From: Deltaproteobacteria bacterium
Lineage (GTDB): Bacteria > Myxococcota_A > UBA9160 > UBA4427
Direction: 5' to 3'
NCBI GenBank assembly: GCA_016713665.1
Contig: JADJOR010000005.1
Span: 186,001 to 250,000, forward strand
DNA length: 64,000 bases
Shown: piece by piece, positions 53,673 to 62,592 of the stretch
How the letters are laid out: each line of letters starts with the position of its first letter
How positions within the stretch are numbered: position 1 is the first letter of the stretch
Notes under the pieces: generated by a model
What the model was told of the DNA's origin: nothing
Seen by the model: only the letters and a program-made list of their open reading frames with translations
The model's database searches: none
Position numbers and translations under genes: made by a program

Positions 53673-54356
53673 TTACCCGGCGCCCATGCCCGAGCCGGCA
53701 CCGCTCCCCGCCCGCGGCGCCTCGACCCGCTCGTTGCGCTTGCGCGCCCCGTCGAGGATCACGTCGACCCGCGCCTGCATCGCCCGGGCGAGCTCGGACT
53801 CGCTCCCGCCGGCGCGCAGGCCATCGATCAAGCCCGACTCGAGTCCGTCGAGCAGGAGCTCGGCCAGGAGCCGGGCCGGCACATCCTGGCGAATGCGTTC
53901 GCGTTGCTGCTCCCGAAGCAGGCCCTGGATCCACGGATGGCGGTCCGGCAACGCCCGGTCCCGGGCACGGCCCGTCGTCCGCCACGCCTCGAAGCGCAGG
54001 GCGGGCGCATCACCGGCGCGCCCTGCCAACGCCCGGCAGATCGATCGGAGCGCCGGTCGGAGCCCCCGCTCCTCGAGCAGCGCGGATTCCGCCTCGATCG
54101 CGCGATCGACCTCGCCCCGAACCCAGGCCTCCGCCAAGGCCGATTTGGAGGGGAAATAGTTGAACAAGGTCGCCGGCGAGACCGCACTCGCCCGGGCGAT
54201 GGCTTCTGTTCGGGTCCCGCGGATTCCCTCGGCACGAAACAGCGCGACCCCGTTCGCAAGGATCTCCTCGAAGGTCCGCCGCTTCTTGGTCGCACGCAGC
54301 CCCGTCGACGCTTCGCTCGTACCCGATTCAATCATTTCAATTAAATCCATATTCAT
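53673..54356 (-). CDS. TetR-family transcriptional regulator
   Basis: This 227-residue protein has an N-terminal TetR helix-turn-helix (FEEILANGVALFRAEGIRGTRTEAIARASAVSPATLFNYFPSKSALAEAWV) and a helical ligand-binding domain. The C-terminus is a short basic and Gly-rich tail. The first codons (MNMDLIEMIESG) are AT-rich, unlike the rest of the window, and continue an AT-rich leader. The ligand and targets are unknown. The cyclic-nucleotide-binding gene lies downstream on the same strand. Confidence 0.9.
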   Translation of the reverse strand: MNMDLIEMIESGTSEASTGLRATKKRRTFEEILANGVALFRAEGIRGTRTEAIARASAVSPATLFNYFPSKSALAEAWVRGEVDRAIEAESALLEERGLRPALRSICRALAGRAGDAPALRFEAWRTTGRARDRALPDRHPWIQGLLREQQRERIRQDVPARLLAELLLDGLESGLIDGLRAGGSESELARAMQARVDVILDGARKRNERVEAPRAGSGAGSGMGAG

Positions 54357-54491
54357 TGTTAATCCAAACTTTTCTTATATCACCTCAACACGGCAGCGGA
54401 CAAGGGTGACCGATCGAAAGCGTGGATCGATGCGAATCGATGCAGGCCAACCGTCTGTTCTGGATCCGGGCGCACGAACCGCCGGATCCAT

Positions 54492-54528
54492 AATTAGATC
54501 ATCTCTAATTTTATGGATGTTCCATAAA
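54492..54528. promoter_or_regulatory. Two adjacent AT-rich inverted repeats
   Basis: AATTAGA/TCTAATT (54492-54510, 5-base spacer) directly joins TTTATGGATGTTCCATAAA (54510-54528, 8-base perfect arms). They lie just past the valS stop and about 140 bases upstream of the TetR start, in the most AT-rich gap of the window (54357-54545). They may be a TetR operator pair, or hairpins ending valS transcription. There is no long T-run. Confidence 0.5.
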
Positions 54529-54545
54529 TCAGCGCAGTCGCCCCG

Positions 54546-57323
54546 CTACTGGGCGGGCTCGCCCGTCGGCTTCTCCGCAAACTCGATCGACTGGACGGCG
54601 AGCTCGCCGGCCGGGATCGCTTCGACAGGGACGACCTCGCAATGGGTGACCCGCGCGGCAGCCAGGACGTCCGCCCGAACGCCCGCGAAGACCTCGAGCG
54701 TCGCCGGGGCGGCCCGCAGGACGAGACGGACGACGTCGCGGCCCATCGAGACCGCCGCGTCGGCCTTGGCCTTGTTGATCGCGGCGAGCGCCGCGATGGC
54801 GACGTCGAAGCTCTCGGCGTGGTCCGGCGCCGAGATGCCGGCGAAGTCGGCGGCGTCGGGCCAGGCGGCGCGATGGATGCTGCGGCGGGCGGCAGCCCCC
54901 GGCCCGCCGGCGTCGCCCGCGGTCTCCGCCGCGAACGACCAGCTCCAGATCTCCTCGGTGATGAACGGGAGCACCGGCGCGAAGAGCCGCAGCAGCACCG
55001 ACAGCCCGAGCCGCAGCGCCGCGACCGCCGAGCCGCTCGCGATGTCCGCCTCCGCCGCGCTGCGCCCCTTCGCCGTCCCCGTGCCCTCGCCCCGGGCGCG
55101 CACCTTCGTCAGCTCGAGGTAGGTATCGGTGAAGCGCGTCCAGAAGAAGGTCTCGGTCTCCTGCAGCGCGTGGGCGTATTGATAGGCGTCGAAGTTCTTC
55201 GTCGAGGATTCGACGAGCGCCCGCAGCTGGGCCACGAAGGCGCGGTCGAGCTCGTGGAGGATCGGCGCGGGCTCCGCCGGCTGCATCAGGACGAACTTCG
55301 CGGCATTGAAGAGCTTCGTGACGAGGCGCTTGCCGATCTTCCAGACGTTCTCGTCGAAGGCCGTGTCGGCGCCGAGGCGCGCCGACGCGGCCCAGTAGCG
55401 CGCCGCGTCCGCGGTGTAGGTCTCGATGAGCGGGAGCGGCGTCATCACGTTGCCCTTGCTCTTCGACATCTTCTTGCGGTCGGGATCGAGGATCCAGCCC
55501 GAGATCAGCGCGTGGTGCCACGGCACGGTGTCTTCGTGGAGCAGCGCCTTCGCGATCGTGTAGAAGGCCCAGGTCCGGATGATGTCGTGACCCTGGGGCC
55601 GGACGTCGGCGGGGAAGAGGCGGGCGTGGCGCTCGGGATCGACGCCCCAATGGGAGCTGATCTGCGGCGTGAGCGAGCTCGTGAACCAGGTATCGAAGAC
55701 GTCGGGATCCCCGACGAAGCCGCCGGGCTTGCCGCGCTGGGCCTCGACGAAGCCCTTCGGCACGTCCGTCGTCGGATCGATCGGCATCGAGGCGGCGTCG
55801 GCGACGATCGGATGGTCGTAGTCCGGGCTCCCGCTCGCGTCGAGCGGATACCAGACCGGGATCGGGACGCCAAAATAACGTTGACGCGAGAGACACCAGT
55901 CGATCGAGAGGTTCTCGGTCCAGTCGCGGAAGCGCGTCCGCATGTGGGCCGGATGCCATTCGACCTGCTCGCCCTTCGCGATCAGCGCTTCTTTATGGTC
56001 GAGCAGCCGGCAGAACCATTGCCGCGTCGGGATCAGCTCGAGCGGGCGATCGCCCTTCTCGTAGTATTTGACCGAATGCTGGATCGGCTCGGGCTCGGCC
56101 ACGAGCGGCGCGCCGCCTCCGGTCGCCGAGCCGGCGGGATCGCGCAGCAGCTCGACGATCTTCGCCTGCGCCTGCTTCACGGTCTTGCCCGCGATCTCGG
56201 CATACGCCGCGTTCGCCCGGGCGGGATCGAGGCTCTCGAAGGGCGCGCGCGCGAAGTCGACGGGCCGAAGCCGCCCGTCGTTGCCGACCACCTGTCGGAG
56301 CGCGAGCCCCTGCGTCCGCCACCACTGGACGTCGGTCTGATCGCCGAACGTACAGACCATGAGGATGCCCGTCCCCTTCTCGGGATCGGCGACCTCGCTC
56401 GGGAAGATCGGGACCGGCGCTTTGAAGAGCGGCGTGATCGCGCGCTTGCCGAAGAAGGGCTTGTAGCGCGGGTCGTCGGGATGGGCGGTGACACCGACGC
56501 AGGCCGGCAGCAGCTCGGGCCGCGTCGTCGCGATCACGAAGCGCGCGGAGGCGTCGCCCTCGACGGCGAACTCGATGCGGTGGAACGCGCCGGGCGTCGG
56601 CTTGTCCTCGATCTCGGCCTGGGCGATCGCCGACTGGAAGTCGACGTCCCACATCATCGGCGCTTCCGACGTGTAGACGTGTCGCTTCTCGAAGAGATCT
56701 CGGAAGGAGAGCTGGGCGACGCGGCGACAGTGGGCGTCGATCGTCTGGTATTCCTGGCGCCAGTCGACCGAGAGACCGAGCCGATGCCAGAGGACGCTGA
56801 ACGCCTTCTCGTCCTCCTTGATGAGATCGAAGCAGGCCTCGATGAAGTTCGGGCGCGAGACCAGCCGCGCCGGCTTCTTGCGCGTCTCGGCGCTCGCCTG
56901 CTCGAAGCGCAGGCCCGCCTCGTAGGGCGTATTGGGGTCGCAGCGGATGTGATAGTAGTTCTGGACGCGGCGCTCGGTCGGGAGCCCGTTGTCGTCCCAG
57001 CCCATCGGGTAGAAGATGTTCATCCCCGTCATGCGCTTGTAGCGCACGACGACGTCGGCCTGGGTATACGAGAAGACGTGGCCGATGTGGAGCGAGCCGC
57101 TGGCGGTCGGCGGCGGCGTGTCGACGACGAAGGTCTCGGCGCGGCTGCGCGCCGGGTCGTAGTGGTAGACGCCCTCTTCCTGCCAGAAGCCGTCCCAGCG
57201 CGCGGAGATCGCCTCCGCGTCGAAATGCTTCGGGAGCTGGCTCGGATCGATCGCGCGCACCGCCGCGCGCGGGGCCGGCCGGCCGGCGTCGCCGGTCCCA
57301 CCGGAGTTTGCGGACTCGCTCAT
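54546..57323 (-). CDS. valS: Valine--tRNA ligase
   Basis: This 925-residue class I synthetase charges tRNA-Val. HIGH is present (GSLHIGHVFSYTQADVV), the zinc/editing insert lies in the middle (IATTRPELLPACVGVTAHPDD), and KMSKS appears as KKMSKSKGNVMTP. The sequence MGWDDNGLPTERRVQNYY is typical of ValRS of this subtype. The ATG at 57323 is used, with GAAGAG upstream. The open frame extends further upstream without homology. There is little sign of the long C-terminal coiled coil of E. coli ValRS. It may serve as an anchor for the chromosomal backbone. Confidence 0.97.
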   Translation of the reverse strand: MSESANSGGTGDAGRPAPRAAVRAIDPSQLPKHFDAEAISARWDGFWQEEGVYHYDPARSRAETFVVDTPPPTASGSLHIGHVFSYTQADVVVRYKRMTGMNIFYPMGWDDNGLPTERRVQNYYHIRCDPNTPYEAGLRFEQASAETRKKPARLVSRPNFIEACFDLIKEDEKAFSVLWHRLGLSVDWRQEYQTIDAHCRRVAQLSFRDLFEKRHVYTSEAPMMWDVDFQSAIAQAEIEDKPTPGAFHRIEFAVEGDASARFVIATTRPELLPACVGVTAHPDDPRYKPFFGKRAITPLFKAPVPIFPSEVADPEKGTGILMVCTFGDQTDVQWWRTQGLALRQVVGNDGRLRPVDFARAPFESLDPARANAAYAEIAGKTVKQAQAKIVELLRDPAGSATGGGAPLVAEPEPIQHSVKYYEKGDRPLELIPTRQWFCRLLDHKEALIAKGEQVEWHPAHMRTRFRDWTENLSIDWCLSRQRYFGVPIPVWYPLDASGSPDYDHPIVADAASMPIDPTTDVPKGFVEAQRGKPGGFVGDPDVFDTWFTSSLTPQISSHWGVDPERHARLFPADVRPQGHDIIRTWAFYTIAKALLHEDTVPWHHALISGWILDPDRKKMSKSKGNVMTPLPLIETYTADAARYWAASARLGADTAFDENVWKIGKRLVTKLFNAAKFVLMQPAEPAPILHELDRAFVAQLRALVESSTKNFDAYQYAHALQETETFFWTRFTDTYLELTKVRARGEGTGTAKGRSAAEADIASGSAVAALRLGLSVLLRLFAPVLPFITEEIWSWSFAAETAGDAGGPGAAARRSIHRAAWPDAADFAGISAPDHAESFDVAIAALAAINKAKADAAVSMGRDVVRLVLRAAPATLEVFAGVRADVLAAARVTHCEVVPVEAIPAGELAVQSIEFAEKPTGEPAQ

Positions 57324-57738
57324 CTCGGTCTCTTCGCGGCGGTCTCTGCTCGGAGGACTCTTCGCGGGTTGGTCTCGGGTTGATCTCGGATTGGTCCCGG
57401 GGCTGTCTCGGGCTCTTCGGCCCCGTACGGCGGGGCGAAGCGGACGCGGGCCAGCATAGTGCAGCTCCCTCCCCCAGTCGCCGTACGGGGAAGCGCCGAG
57501 GCGGACTGCGGAGTCATCCCGATTCCGCACGCGCGATCGCCCGATCGACGCCGCGAGGACTCGGGTCGGGGACGCCTCCGTCCGACAGAGCGGACATGAT
57601 ATTCGGCAGGCGGAAGAAGACGGCAGGTCCGAGGACGGAGAGGGCGAAGCGGCGGAGCAGACCCCGGAGCGGGCGGCCGGCGCGCCGGCGAGCGGCCACC
57701 CGATCCCGGCGGATCTGGCGATCGACTTCATCGCCGAG

Positions 57739-58761
57739 ATGGCCCGGACCTTCGGTGAACACGCCTTCGACGTCGGCGAGCAGCGCGCGGCGGACATCCG
57801 CGAGCGCTTCGAGGCCTGGGCCCGCCACATCCTGATCGGGCTCCCCGCCCCGGGCCGCGAAGCCCCCGCCGACGACGGCGCCGGAGCCCGGCGTGATCTG
57901 CCCGGCCTGCGCCGCGCGTTCCGGGACCACCGCGCCGCCGAGTCGAGCTACGTCACGACCTCGATCGGCGAGTTCCGCGAGGCGACCTGGGCCTTCATCA
58001 ACGGGCTTCGCCGCACGCTCTCCGCCGAGCAGGCTGCCGACCGCCGCATCAACCACCGCATCCGGCGGCTCGAAGGGGCGGTGCGCAGCGGGGATCCGAC
58101 GCGGATCCGGAGCGAGGCGCAGGATACGGTGACCCTGCTGACCGAGTATCTGGCCGAGCGGGGCACGCGGCATCAGGAGCAGATCCAGGCGATGGCGTCG
58201 CGGCTCGAGGCCCTGCGCGAGGAGCTCGACAGCGTCCGGGCCCAGGCGGCGATCGACGCGGTGACCGGGCTCTACAACCGGGCGTCCTTCGACGAGCAGA
58301 TCGAGCGCGAGGTCGACCTCGCGACCCTCTTCGGCAAGCGCGGCTGCCTGATCATGGTCGACATCGACCACTTCAAGTGGGTCAACGACAATCACGGCCA
58401 TCCGACCGGCGACCTCGTCCTGCGCGAGACGGCCTCGACGCTGACGCGCTGCTTCAAGCGCAAGGACGATTTCCTCGCCCGCTACGGGGGCGAGGAGTTC
58501 GCCGTCGTGCTGCGGGACCTGAACATCGCGACCGCGAAGACGGTCGCGGAGCGGGCGATGGGGACGATCCGACTGCTCGAGATCGGTCGGGAGGGGCTCC
58601 CCGAGCCCATCCGGATCACCGTCTCGATGGGCATCGCCCGCCTGCGCCCGGGCGAGACCGCCGCGGCCTGGATCGAGCGCGCCGACCGCGCCCTCTACCA
58701 GGCGAAGAACGGCGGGCGGGATCGGATCGAGGTCGACCCGATCGACCTCGAGGAGAAATGA
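57739..58761 (+). CDS. GGDEF-domain diguanylate cyclase
   Basis: A protein of at least 340 residues. The C-terminal GGDEF domain has VTGLYNRASFDEQI, VDIDHFKWVNDNHGHPTGD, and the active site RYGGEEF. It should make c-di-GMP from GTP. The N-terminal part is helical, with a coiled coil near 130-180 (HQEQIQAMASRLEALREEL). In-frame codons with strong GC third positions continue upstream to about 57613 without a usual start codon, while ATG 57596 begins MIFGRRKK in another frame. The true start may be 57596 with a one-base indel near 57615-57628. It is divergent from valS. Confidence 0.88.
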   Translation: MARTFGEHAFDVGEQRAADIRERFEAWARHILIGLPAPGREAPADDGAGARRDLPGLRRAFRDHRAAESSYVTTSIGEFREATWAFINGLRRTLSAEQAADRRINHRIRRLEGAVRSGDPTRIRSEAQDTVTLLTEYLAERGTRHQEQIQAMASRLEALREELDSVRAQAAIDAVTGLYNRASFDEQIEREVDLATLFGKRGCLIMVDIDHFKWVNDNHGHPTGDLVLRETASTLTRCFKRKDDFLARYGGEEFAVVLRDLNIATAKTVAERAMGTIRLLEIGREGLPEPIRITVSMGIARLRPGETAAAWIERADRALYQAKNGGRDRIEVDPIDLEEK

Positions 58762-58975
58762 GCGGCGGGATTCCAACCGCGAAGCGCAGATTCCCCCGCG
58801 GGCGGCTTGCCGTTCTCCGGCCTGCCCCGTACGATTCCGCGCCTCGATCGAGCCGTTCGCGGCTCCGAGCCTTTTTCGACGGTTCCTTACATCCGTCCCC
58901 GTTCCGAACCAGGACCTCCGAATCCGGACGTCCGCATCCGGGCGGACAAGCAAGCTCAGGGAGTAGTGCGTTCCG

Positions 58976-59281
58976 ATGGCGAAGAAATCCCAGGTCAACC
59001 GAGACAACTACCGCAAGGAGTTGATCGAGAAGTACGCGAAGCGACGCGCCGAGCTCCGCAAGACGCTCCACAACCAGAACGCGTCGATCGAAGAGAAGAT
59101 CGAGGCTCAGCAGGCCTTCGCCAAGCTGCCGCGCAATTCCTGCCCGACCCGCAAGAACAACCGCTGCGCGCTTACCGGCCGCTCGAAGGCCTACTACAAC
59201 AAGTTCGGCATCTCGCGCATCGCGCTGCGCGAGCTCGCCCTGCGCGGCCAGCTGCCCGGCGTTCGCAAGTCGAGCTGGTAG
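58976..59281 (+). CDS. rpsN: 30S ribosomal protein S14, zinc-free form
   Basis: This 101-residue protein has the family pattern AKKSQVNRDNYRKELIEKYAKRRAELR and NRCALTGRSKAYYNKFGISRIALRELALRG. The CxxC pairs of zinc-binding S14 are missing (only two isolated cysteines), and the length matches the long zinc-independent type. It is 11 bases upstream of rpmE2. Being outside the usual spc operon suggests that this is an alternative copy. Confidence 0.95.
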   Translation: MAKKSQVNRDNYRKELIEKYAKRRAELRKTLHNQNASIEEKIEAQQAFAKLPRNSCPTRKNNRCALTGRSKAYYNKFGISRIALRELALRGQLPGVRKSSW

Positions 59282-59292
59282 GAGAATCCGCG

Positions 59293-59541
59293 ATGAAGCC
59301 CGACATCCATCCCGACTATCACAACGTGATCTACGTCGACTCCGCGACCGGAAGCGAGTGGACGGGCCGCTCGACGCTGACCTCGAAGGAGACGCGCAAC
59401 GTCGATGGCGAGGAAGTCCCCGTCGTGCGCCTCGAGATCTCGTCGATCAGCCATCCCTTCTGGACCGGCAAGATGCGCGAGCTCGACACGGACGGGAAGA
59501 TCGACCGCTTCCGCAAGCGCTACGGCGCCAAGAAGAAGTAG
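59293..59541 (+). CDS. rpmE2: 50S ribosomal protein L31, type B
   Basis: This 82-residue protein has the type B pattern MKPDIHPDYHNVIYVDSATG, STLTSKET and ISSISHPFWTGKM, with no cysteines. Type B L31 replaces the zinc-binding L31 when zinc is scarce in organisms that carry both. It pairs with the zinc-free S14 immediately upstream and with L28 on the other side of the terminator. Confidence 0.95.
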   Translation: MKPDIHPDYHNVIYVDSATGSEWTGRSTLTSKETRNVDGEEVPVVRLEISSISHPFWTGKMRELDTDGKIDRFRKRYGAKKK

Positions 59542-59598
59542 GTCCTCGGCGCGCCACCTCCCGGACGGCGCGACCGGAGTCCGGATCCGAAAATGCGA

Positions 59599-59628
59599 CG
59601 AGGGGCCCCGGGGCCCCTCGTTTCGTTT
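59599..59628. terminator. Bidirectional terminator between rpmE2 and rpmB
   Basis: A perfect 22-base GC palindrome (59599-59620, arms of 11 bases starting CGAGGGG) is followed on the + strand by TTTCGTTT. On the minus strand a short T-run (GCATTTTCGG) follows within 4 bases. It lies between converging genes. Confidence 0.85.
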
Positions 59629-59698
59629 CGGACGCTCGATCCGCGCTCGGACTCGCGCTCGGCCGCTGCGGCCGGACTCGGCCGTCGACGGCGACCGC

Positions 59699-59986
59699 CT
59701 AGCGGCCCATCAGCTTGCGGCGGATCTTGTTCTTGAGGCGCAGGGCCTCCGGCTGGAGCTTGGCGTCCGCCGTCGTCATGAGGAAGCCGTCGAGGCCGCC
59801 CTTCTTCTGCACCGTTCGCAGCGCCCGCGTCGAGATGTTCATCGGGACGGCGACGCCGAGGGCCTCGGACTGGAGGCGGACCTTCTGCAGGTTGGGCTCG
59901 AAACGCCGGTGGGTCACTCGATGGGAGTGGGACACGTTGTTTCCGTATCGAACCTTCGTGCCGGTCAGTGCACACACGCGGGCCAT
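59699..59986 (-). CDS. rpmB: 50S ribosomal protein L28
   Basis: This 95-residue protein starts at ATG 59986: MARVCALTGTKVRYGNNVSHSHRVTHRRFEPNLQKV, with a C-terminal KNKIRRKLMGR. There is only one cysteine, so it is the form without a zinc ribbon. It is convergent with rpsN-rpmE2 across the palindromic terminator, forming a small cluster of cysteine-poor ribosomal proteins. Confidence 0.95.
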   Translation of the reverse strand: MARVCALTGTKVRYGNNVSHSHRVTHRRFEPNLQKVRLQSEALGVAVPMNISTRALRTVQKKGGLDGFLMTTADAKLQPEALRLKNKIRRKLMGR

Positions 59987-60182
59987 CGCCTTGCTCCTTG
60001 GACGGGGAGCGCAGTAGGTAGCGAGGGGCCGTCTTCGGGTCAACCGCACGACCCGATTGATCGCCTCCTTTCCCTTGGGGCAAGTCTCCACCACCGGCGG
60101 CCCCCGGCGACCCTGCCGCTATTCTCCGCCCTCGGCGCGCGTCCATGGACGCGCGCATTCGCTTGAAGCAGAGGAGCATCGC

Positions 60183-60473
60183 TTGGTCACGATCGGCATG
60201 AACTACTTCGTCATCCCCGGCAAGGAGCAGATCTTCGAGGATGCCGTCTCGAACGTCATGGACACGATGAAGGGCATCGACGGCCACGAGGCCTCGTCGC
60301 TCTATCGCGAGGTCCTGAAGGGCGAGCCCAACTACCTGATCGTGTCGCGCTGGAAGAGCGAGCAGGCCTTCAACGACTTCGTCGCCTCCGACGCGTTCAA
60401 GAAGGTGACCAACTGGGGCTCGACCCACATCCTGCGCGGCCGCCCGCAGCACACGACCTATCAGCACGGCTGA
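60183..60473 (+). CDS. Antibiotic biosynthesis monooxygenase-like (ABM) protein
   Basis: This 96-residue protein starts at TTG 60183 behind GAGGAG. It shows the dimeric alpha/beta barrel of the ABM/IsdG type: MNYFVIPGKEQIFEDAVSNV, SSLYREVLKGEPNYLIVSRWKSEQAFNDFVASDAFKKV. Members include haem-degrading enzymes and quinone-forming monooxygenases. The conserved Asn near the start and Trp (SRWKS) would fit either. It lies 3 bases before the DUF2889 gene. Confidence 0.85.
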   Translation: MVTIGMNYFVIPGKEQIFEDAVSNVMDTMKGIDGHEASSLYREVLKGEPNYLIVSRWKSEQAFNDFVASDAFKKVTNWGSTHILRGRPQHTTYQHG

Positions 60474-60476
60474 GCC

Positions 60477-61547
60477 TTGAGCGAAGCGCTCGCGGAAACC
60501 GGGGCGAGCGGGCTGCCGCTCCATACCCGCTCGCTCTCGGTGATCGTCTCCCGGGAGTCGGCGACGCTCTGGCGCGCCCGCGGCGACATCATCGACCTGC
60601 GCAAGAACGGCTGCGTACCCTCCGTCGACGACGTCCAGCCCGCCGGCATCATCCACATGATGCAGATCGAGCTCGACTTCGATCCGACGACGCTGCGCCT
60701 CGATCGCGTCGGCGTCGAGCAGCCCTTCGTCGCCGTCGAGCCCTCCGCCGCGACCGGCGGCGAATGCTGCCGCGACCCCGCGCCGCGCCTCGTGGCGCTC
60801 GCGGGCGAGCAGCTCGACGAGGGCTTCACGCGCCGCCTCGGCGCAGGCTTCGGCGGAGCGCTCGGCTGCTCGCATCTGCTCACGCTGTTCCAGCTGATGG
60901 CGTCGACGGTGCCCCGCGCGATGCGCGTCGAGCAGGAGCGGGCCGCGCGCGAAGGCCGCGAGACGGCGGCGGGCACACGCTTCTTCCGCCGCTCGATCTA
61001 CGTCGACGGCCAGCTGCTCCCCGACGCTTCCCTCGACGTCGCGATCCAGCTGACCGACACCCACACGCGTCCGCCCTTCCCCGGCAATCGCGGCATCGAG
61101 CGCCTCGTCACCGCCCGCGAGGTCAAATGCTTCGCCGGCGTCGAGCGCAAGCGCTTCCAGATCGAGCGCATCGCCGCCCGCGAGCGGGTCCGCGTCCTCG
61201 ACGACGCGCTCGACGCCCCCTGGCAGGATCGCGACGCCCTCGTCGCCTCGCTCGTCGGGTTCCCGGTCCTCCCCGGCATGGCGGGGCGGATCTTCGCGCT
61301 CCTCGGCAAGGATGCGGCGGAGCAGCCGCTGCGCGACGCGCTGCTCCAGCTCGCGCCCGGCTTCATCCAGATCACGGCGGCGCTGATGGATCACGCAGAG
61401 CGCCGACCTTCGTCGACCTCGCCGGAGAACGACCCCGCGACGCCGAGCGTCTCGGGCATCGGGGGCATGCCCGACAGCTGCTACATGTGGCGCCGCAACA
61501 GCCCCTACACGCTTTCACGTCGCCAGGCGATGCTGCCCCGGAGCTAG
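60477..61547 (+). CDS. DUF2889 family protein
   Basis: This 356-residue protein has a TTG start 3 bases after the ABM gene stop. It matches the DUF2889 pattern: PLHTRSLSVIV, ARGDIIDLRKNGCVPS, IIHMMQIELDFDPTTLRLDRV, GCSHLLTLFQLMAS. The C-terminus has GGMPDSCYMWRRNSP. DUF2889 proteins are often found in terpene, steroid or polyketide catabolic contexts, but no activity is established to my knowledge. It overlaps the convergent DUF938 gene by 33 bases. Confidence 0.85.
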   Translation: MSEALAETGASGLPLHTRSLSVIVSRESATLWRARGDIIDLRKNGCVPSVDDVQPAGIIHMMQIELDFDPTTLRLDRVGVEQPFVAVEPSAATGGECCRDPAPRLVALAGEQLDEGFTRRLGAGFGGALGCSHLLTLFQLMASTVPRAMRVEQERAAREGRETAAGTRFFRRSIYVDGQLLPDASLDVAIQLTDTHTRPPFPGNRGIERLVTAREVKCFAGVERKRFQIERIAARERVRVLDDALDAPWQDRDALVASLVGFPVLPGMAGRIFALLGKDAAEQPLRDALLQLAPGFIQITAALMDHAERRPSSTSPENDPATPSVSGIGGMPDSCYMWRRNSPYTLSRRQAMLPRS

Positions 61548-62150
61548 TCGAAAGACGAGCAGCTTGTTGTTGGCCGGCATGTCGTTGCTCTCGACGAGAG
61601 AGAGCCCGGCGGCCGCCGCGAGCGCGGCGACGCGCTCGAGATCGCGCACGCCCCACGCCGGATCGCGGCGGCGCAGGTCGGCGTCGAAGGCCTCGTTGCT
61701 CGGCGCGGTGTGGCGATCGCCGACGCGGAAGGGGCCGTAGAGGAAGAGGAGCCCCTCCGGCGCGAGCACGCGCCCGGCTCCGGCGAAGAGGCCTTCCGCC
61801 GCCGTCCAGGGCGCGATGTGGATCATGTTGGCGTTGAAGAGGACGTCGACGGAGTCGATCCCCCAGTCGCCCGCACGGACGTCGAGGGCGATCGGCGCCG
61901 CCAGGTTCTCGAGCCCCGACCCGACGCGCCACGCCTCGATCGATTCGAGATGAGCCGGATCGGGATCGGAGGGCTGCCAGCGCAGATGCGGCAGGGCCTC
62001 GGCGAAGAAGACGGCGTGCTGCCCCGTTCCGCTCGCGATCTCGAGGACGCGAATCGGATCGGGACGCACCGACGCACCGAGCCAGCGCTCGAGGATCGCG
62101 AGGATCGGGGCACGGTTTCGAGCGGTGGCCGGTGCGTCGAGTCGGGTCAT
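61515..62150 (-). CDS. DUF938 family SAM-dependent methyltransferase-like protein
   Basis: This 211-residue protein has a Rossmann methyltransferase start (RVLEIASGTGQHAVFFAEALPHLRWQPSDPD), VLFNANMIHIAPWTAAEGLFAGAG, and LYGPFRVGDRHTAPSNEAFD, all characteristic of DUF938. It probably binds SAM; the substrate is unknown. The ATG at 62150 overlaps the stop of the small secreted protein gene by one base (TGATG). Confidence 0.9.
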   Translation of the reverse strand: MTRLDAPATARNRAPILAILERWLGASVRPDPIRVLEIASGTGQHAVFFAEALPHLRWQPSDPDPAHLESIEAWRVGSGLENLAAPIALDVRAGDWGIDSVDVLFNANMIHIAPWTAAEGLFAGAGRVLAPEGLLFLYGPFRVGDRHTAPSNEAFDADLRRRDPAWGVRDLERVAALAAAAGLSLVESNDMPANNKLLVFRLAPGQHRLAT

Positions 62151-62449
62151 CAGTCCTGATTCTGGTCCGGACCGAAGGCGCCGTCGCTCTCGGTCCAGTC
62201 GCTCATCTGCGGGATCTGGCGCGTGGCCGCCCAGGTCGGGTTCGGGTTCGTCGGCCGGGCCTGCAGCAGCTCGCGCGAGCCGTCTCCCCCGGCACAGGTC
62301 AGGAACGGATACTTGATCCGGACGAGCTGCGGGCACTCGCCGGCAGCCGGGGCCGCGACGGGCTCCGACAGGTCGATCCCGTCGAGCGCCAGGGCGGATT
62401 GGGCGAAGAAGAGGGTCGTCAGGGCAGCAGCAGCATTGCGGAGCATCAT
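62150..62449 (-). CDS. Small secreted protein of unknown function
   Basis: This 99-residue protein has a clear signal peptide (LRNAAAALTTLFFAQSALA, cleaved after residue about 22) and a short mature part with two cysteines (ECPQL, LTCAGG) that may form a disulfide. It begins with two methionines. It is coupled to the DUF938 gene downstream by TGATG. The family is unknown. Confidence 0.7.
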   Translation of the reverse strand: MMLRNAAAALTTLFFAQSALALDGIDLSEPVAAPAAGECPQLVRIKYPFLTCAGGDGSRELLQARPTNPNPTWAATRQIPQMSDWTESDGAFGPDQNQD

Positions 62450-62592
62450 CGGGGAGTCCCTCGGTGGGTGTCCTCCCTCTCATCCCCGCCGTGATACTCG
62501 CACAGCGGGGGCGATGCAGAAACGCGGCCCGGCGAGCGCTCGCCGTCGACCGGCAGGCCGCCGGCAACTGGCGGCTCCATGGTCCCGAAATG

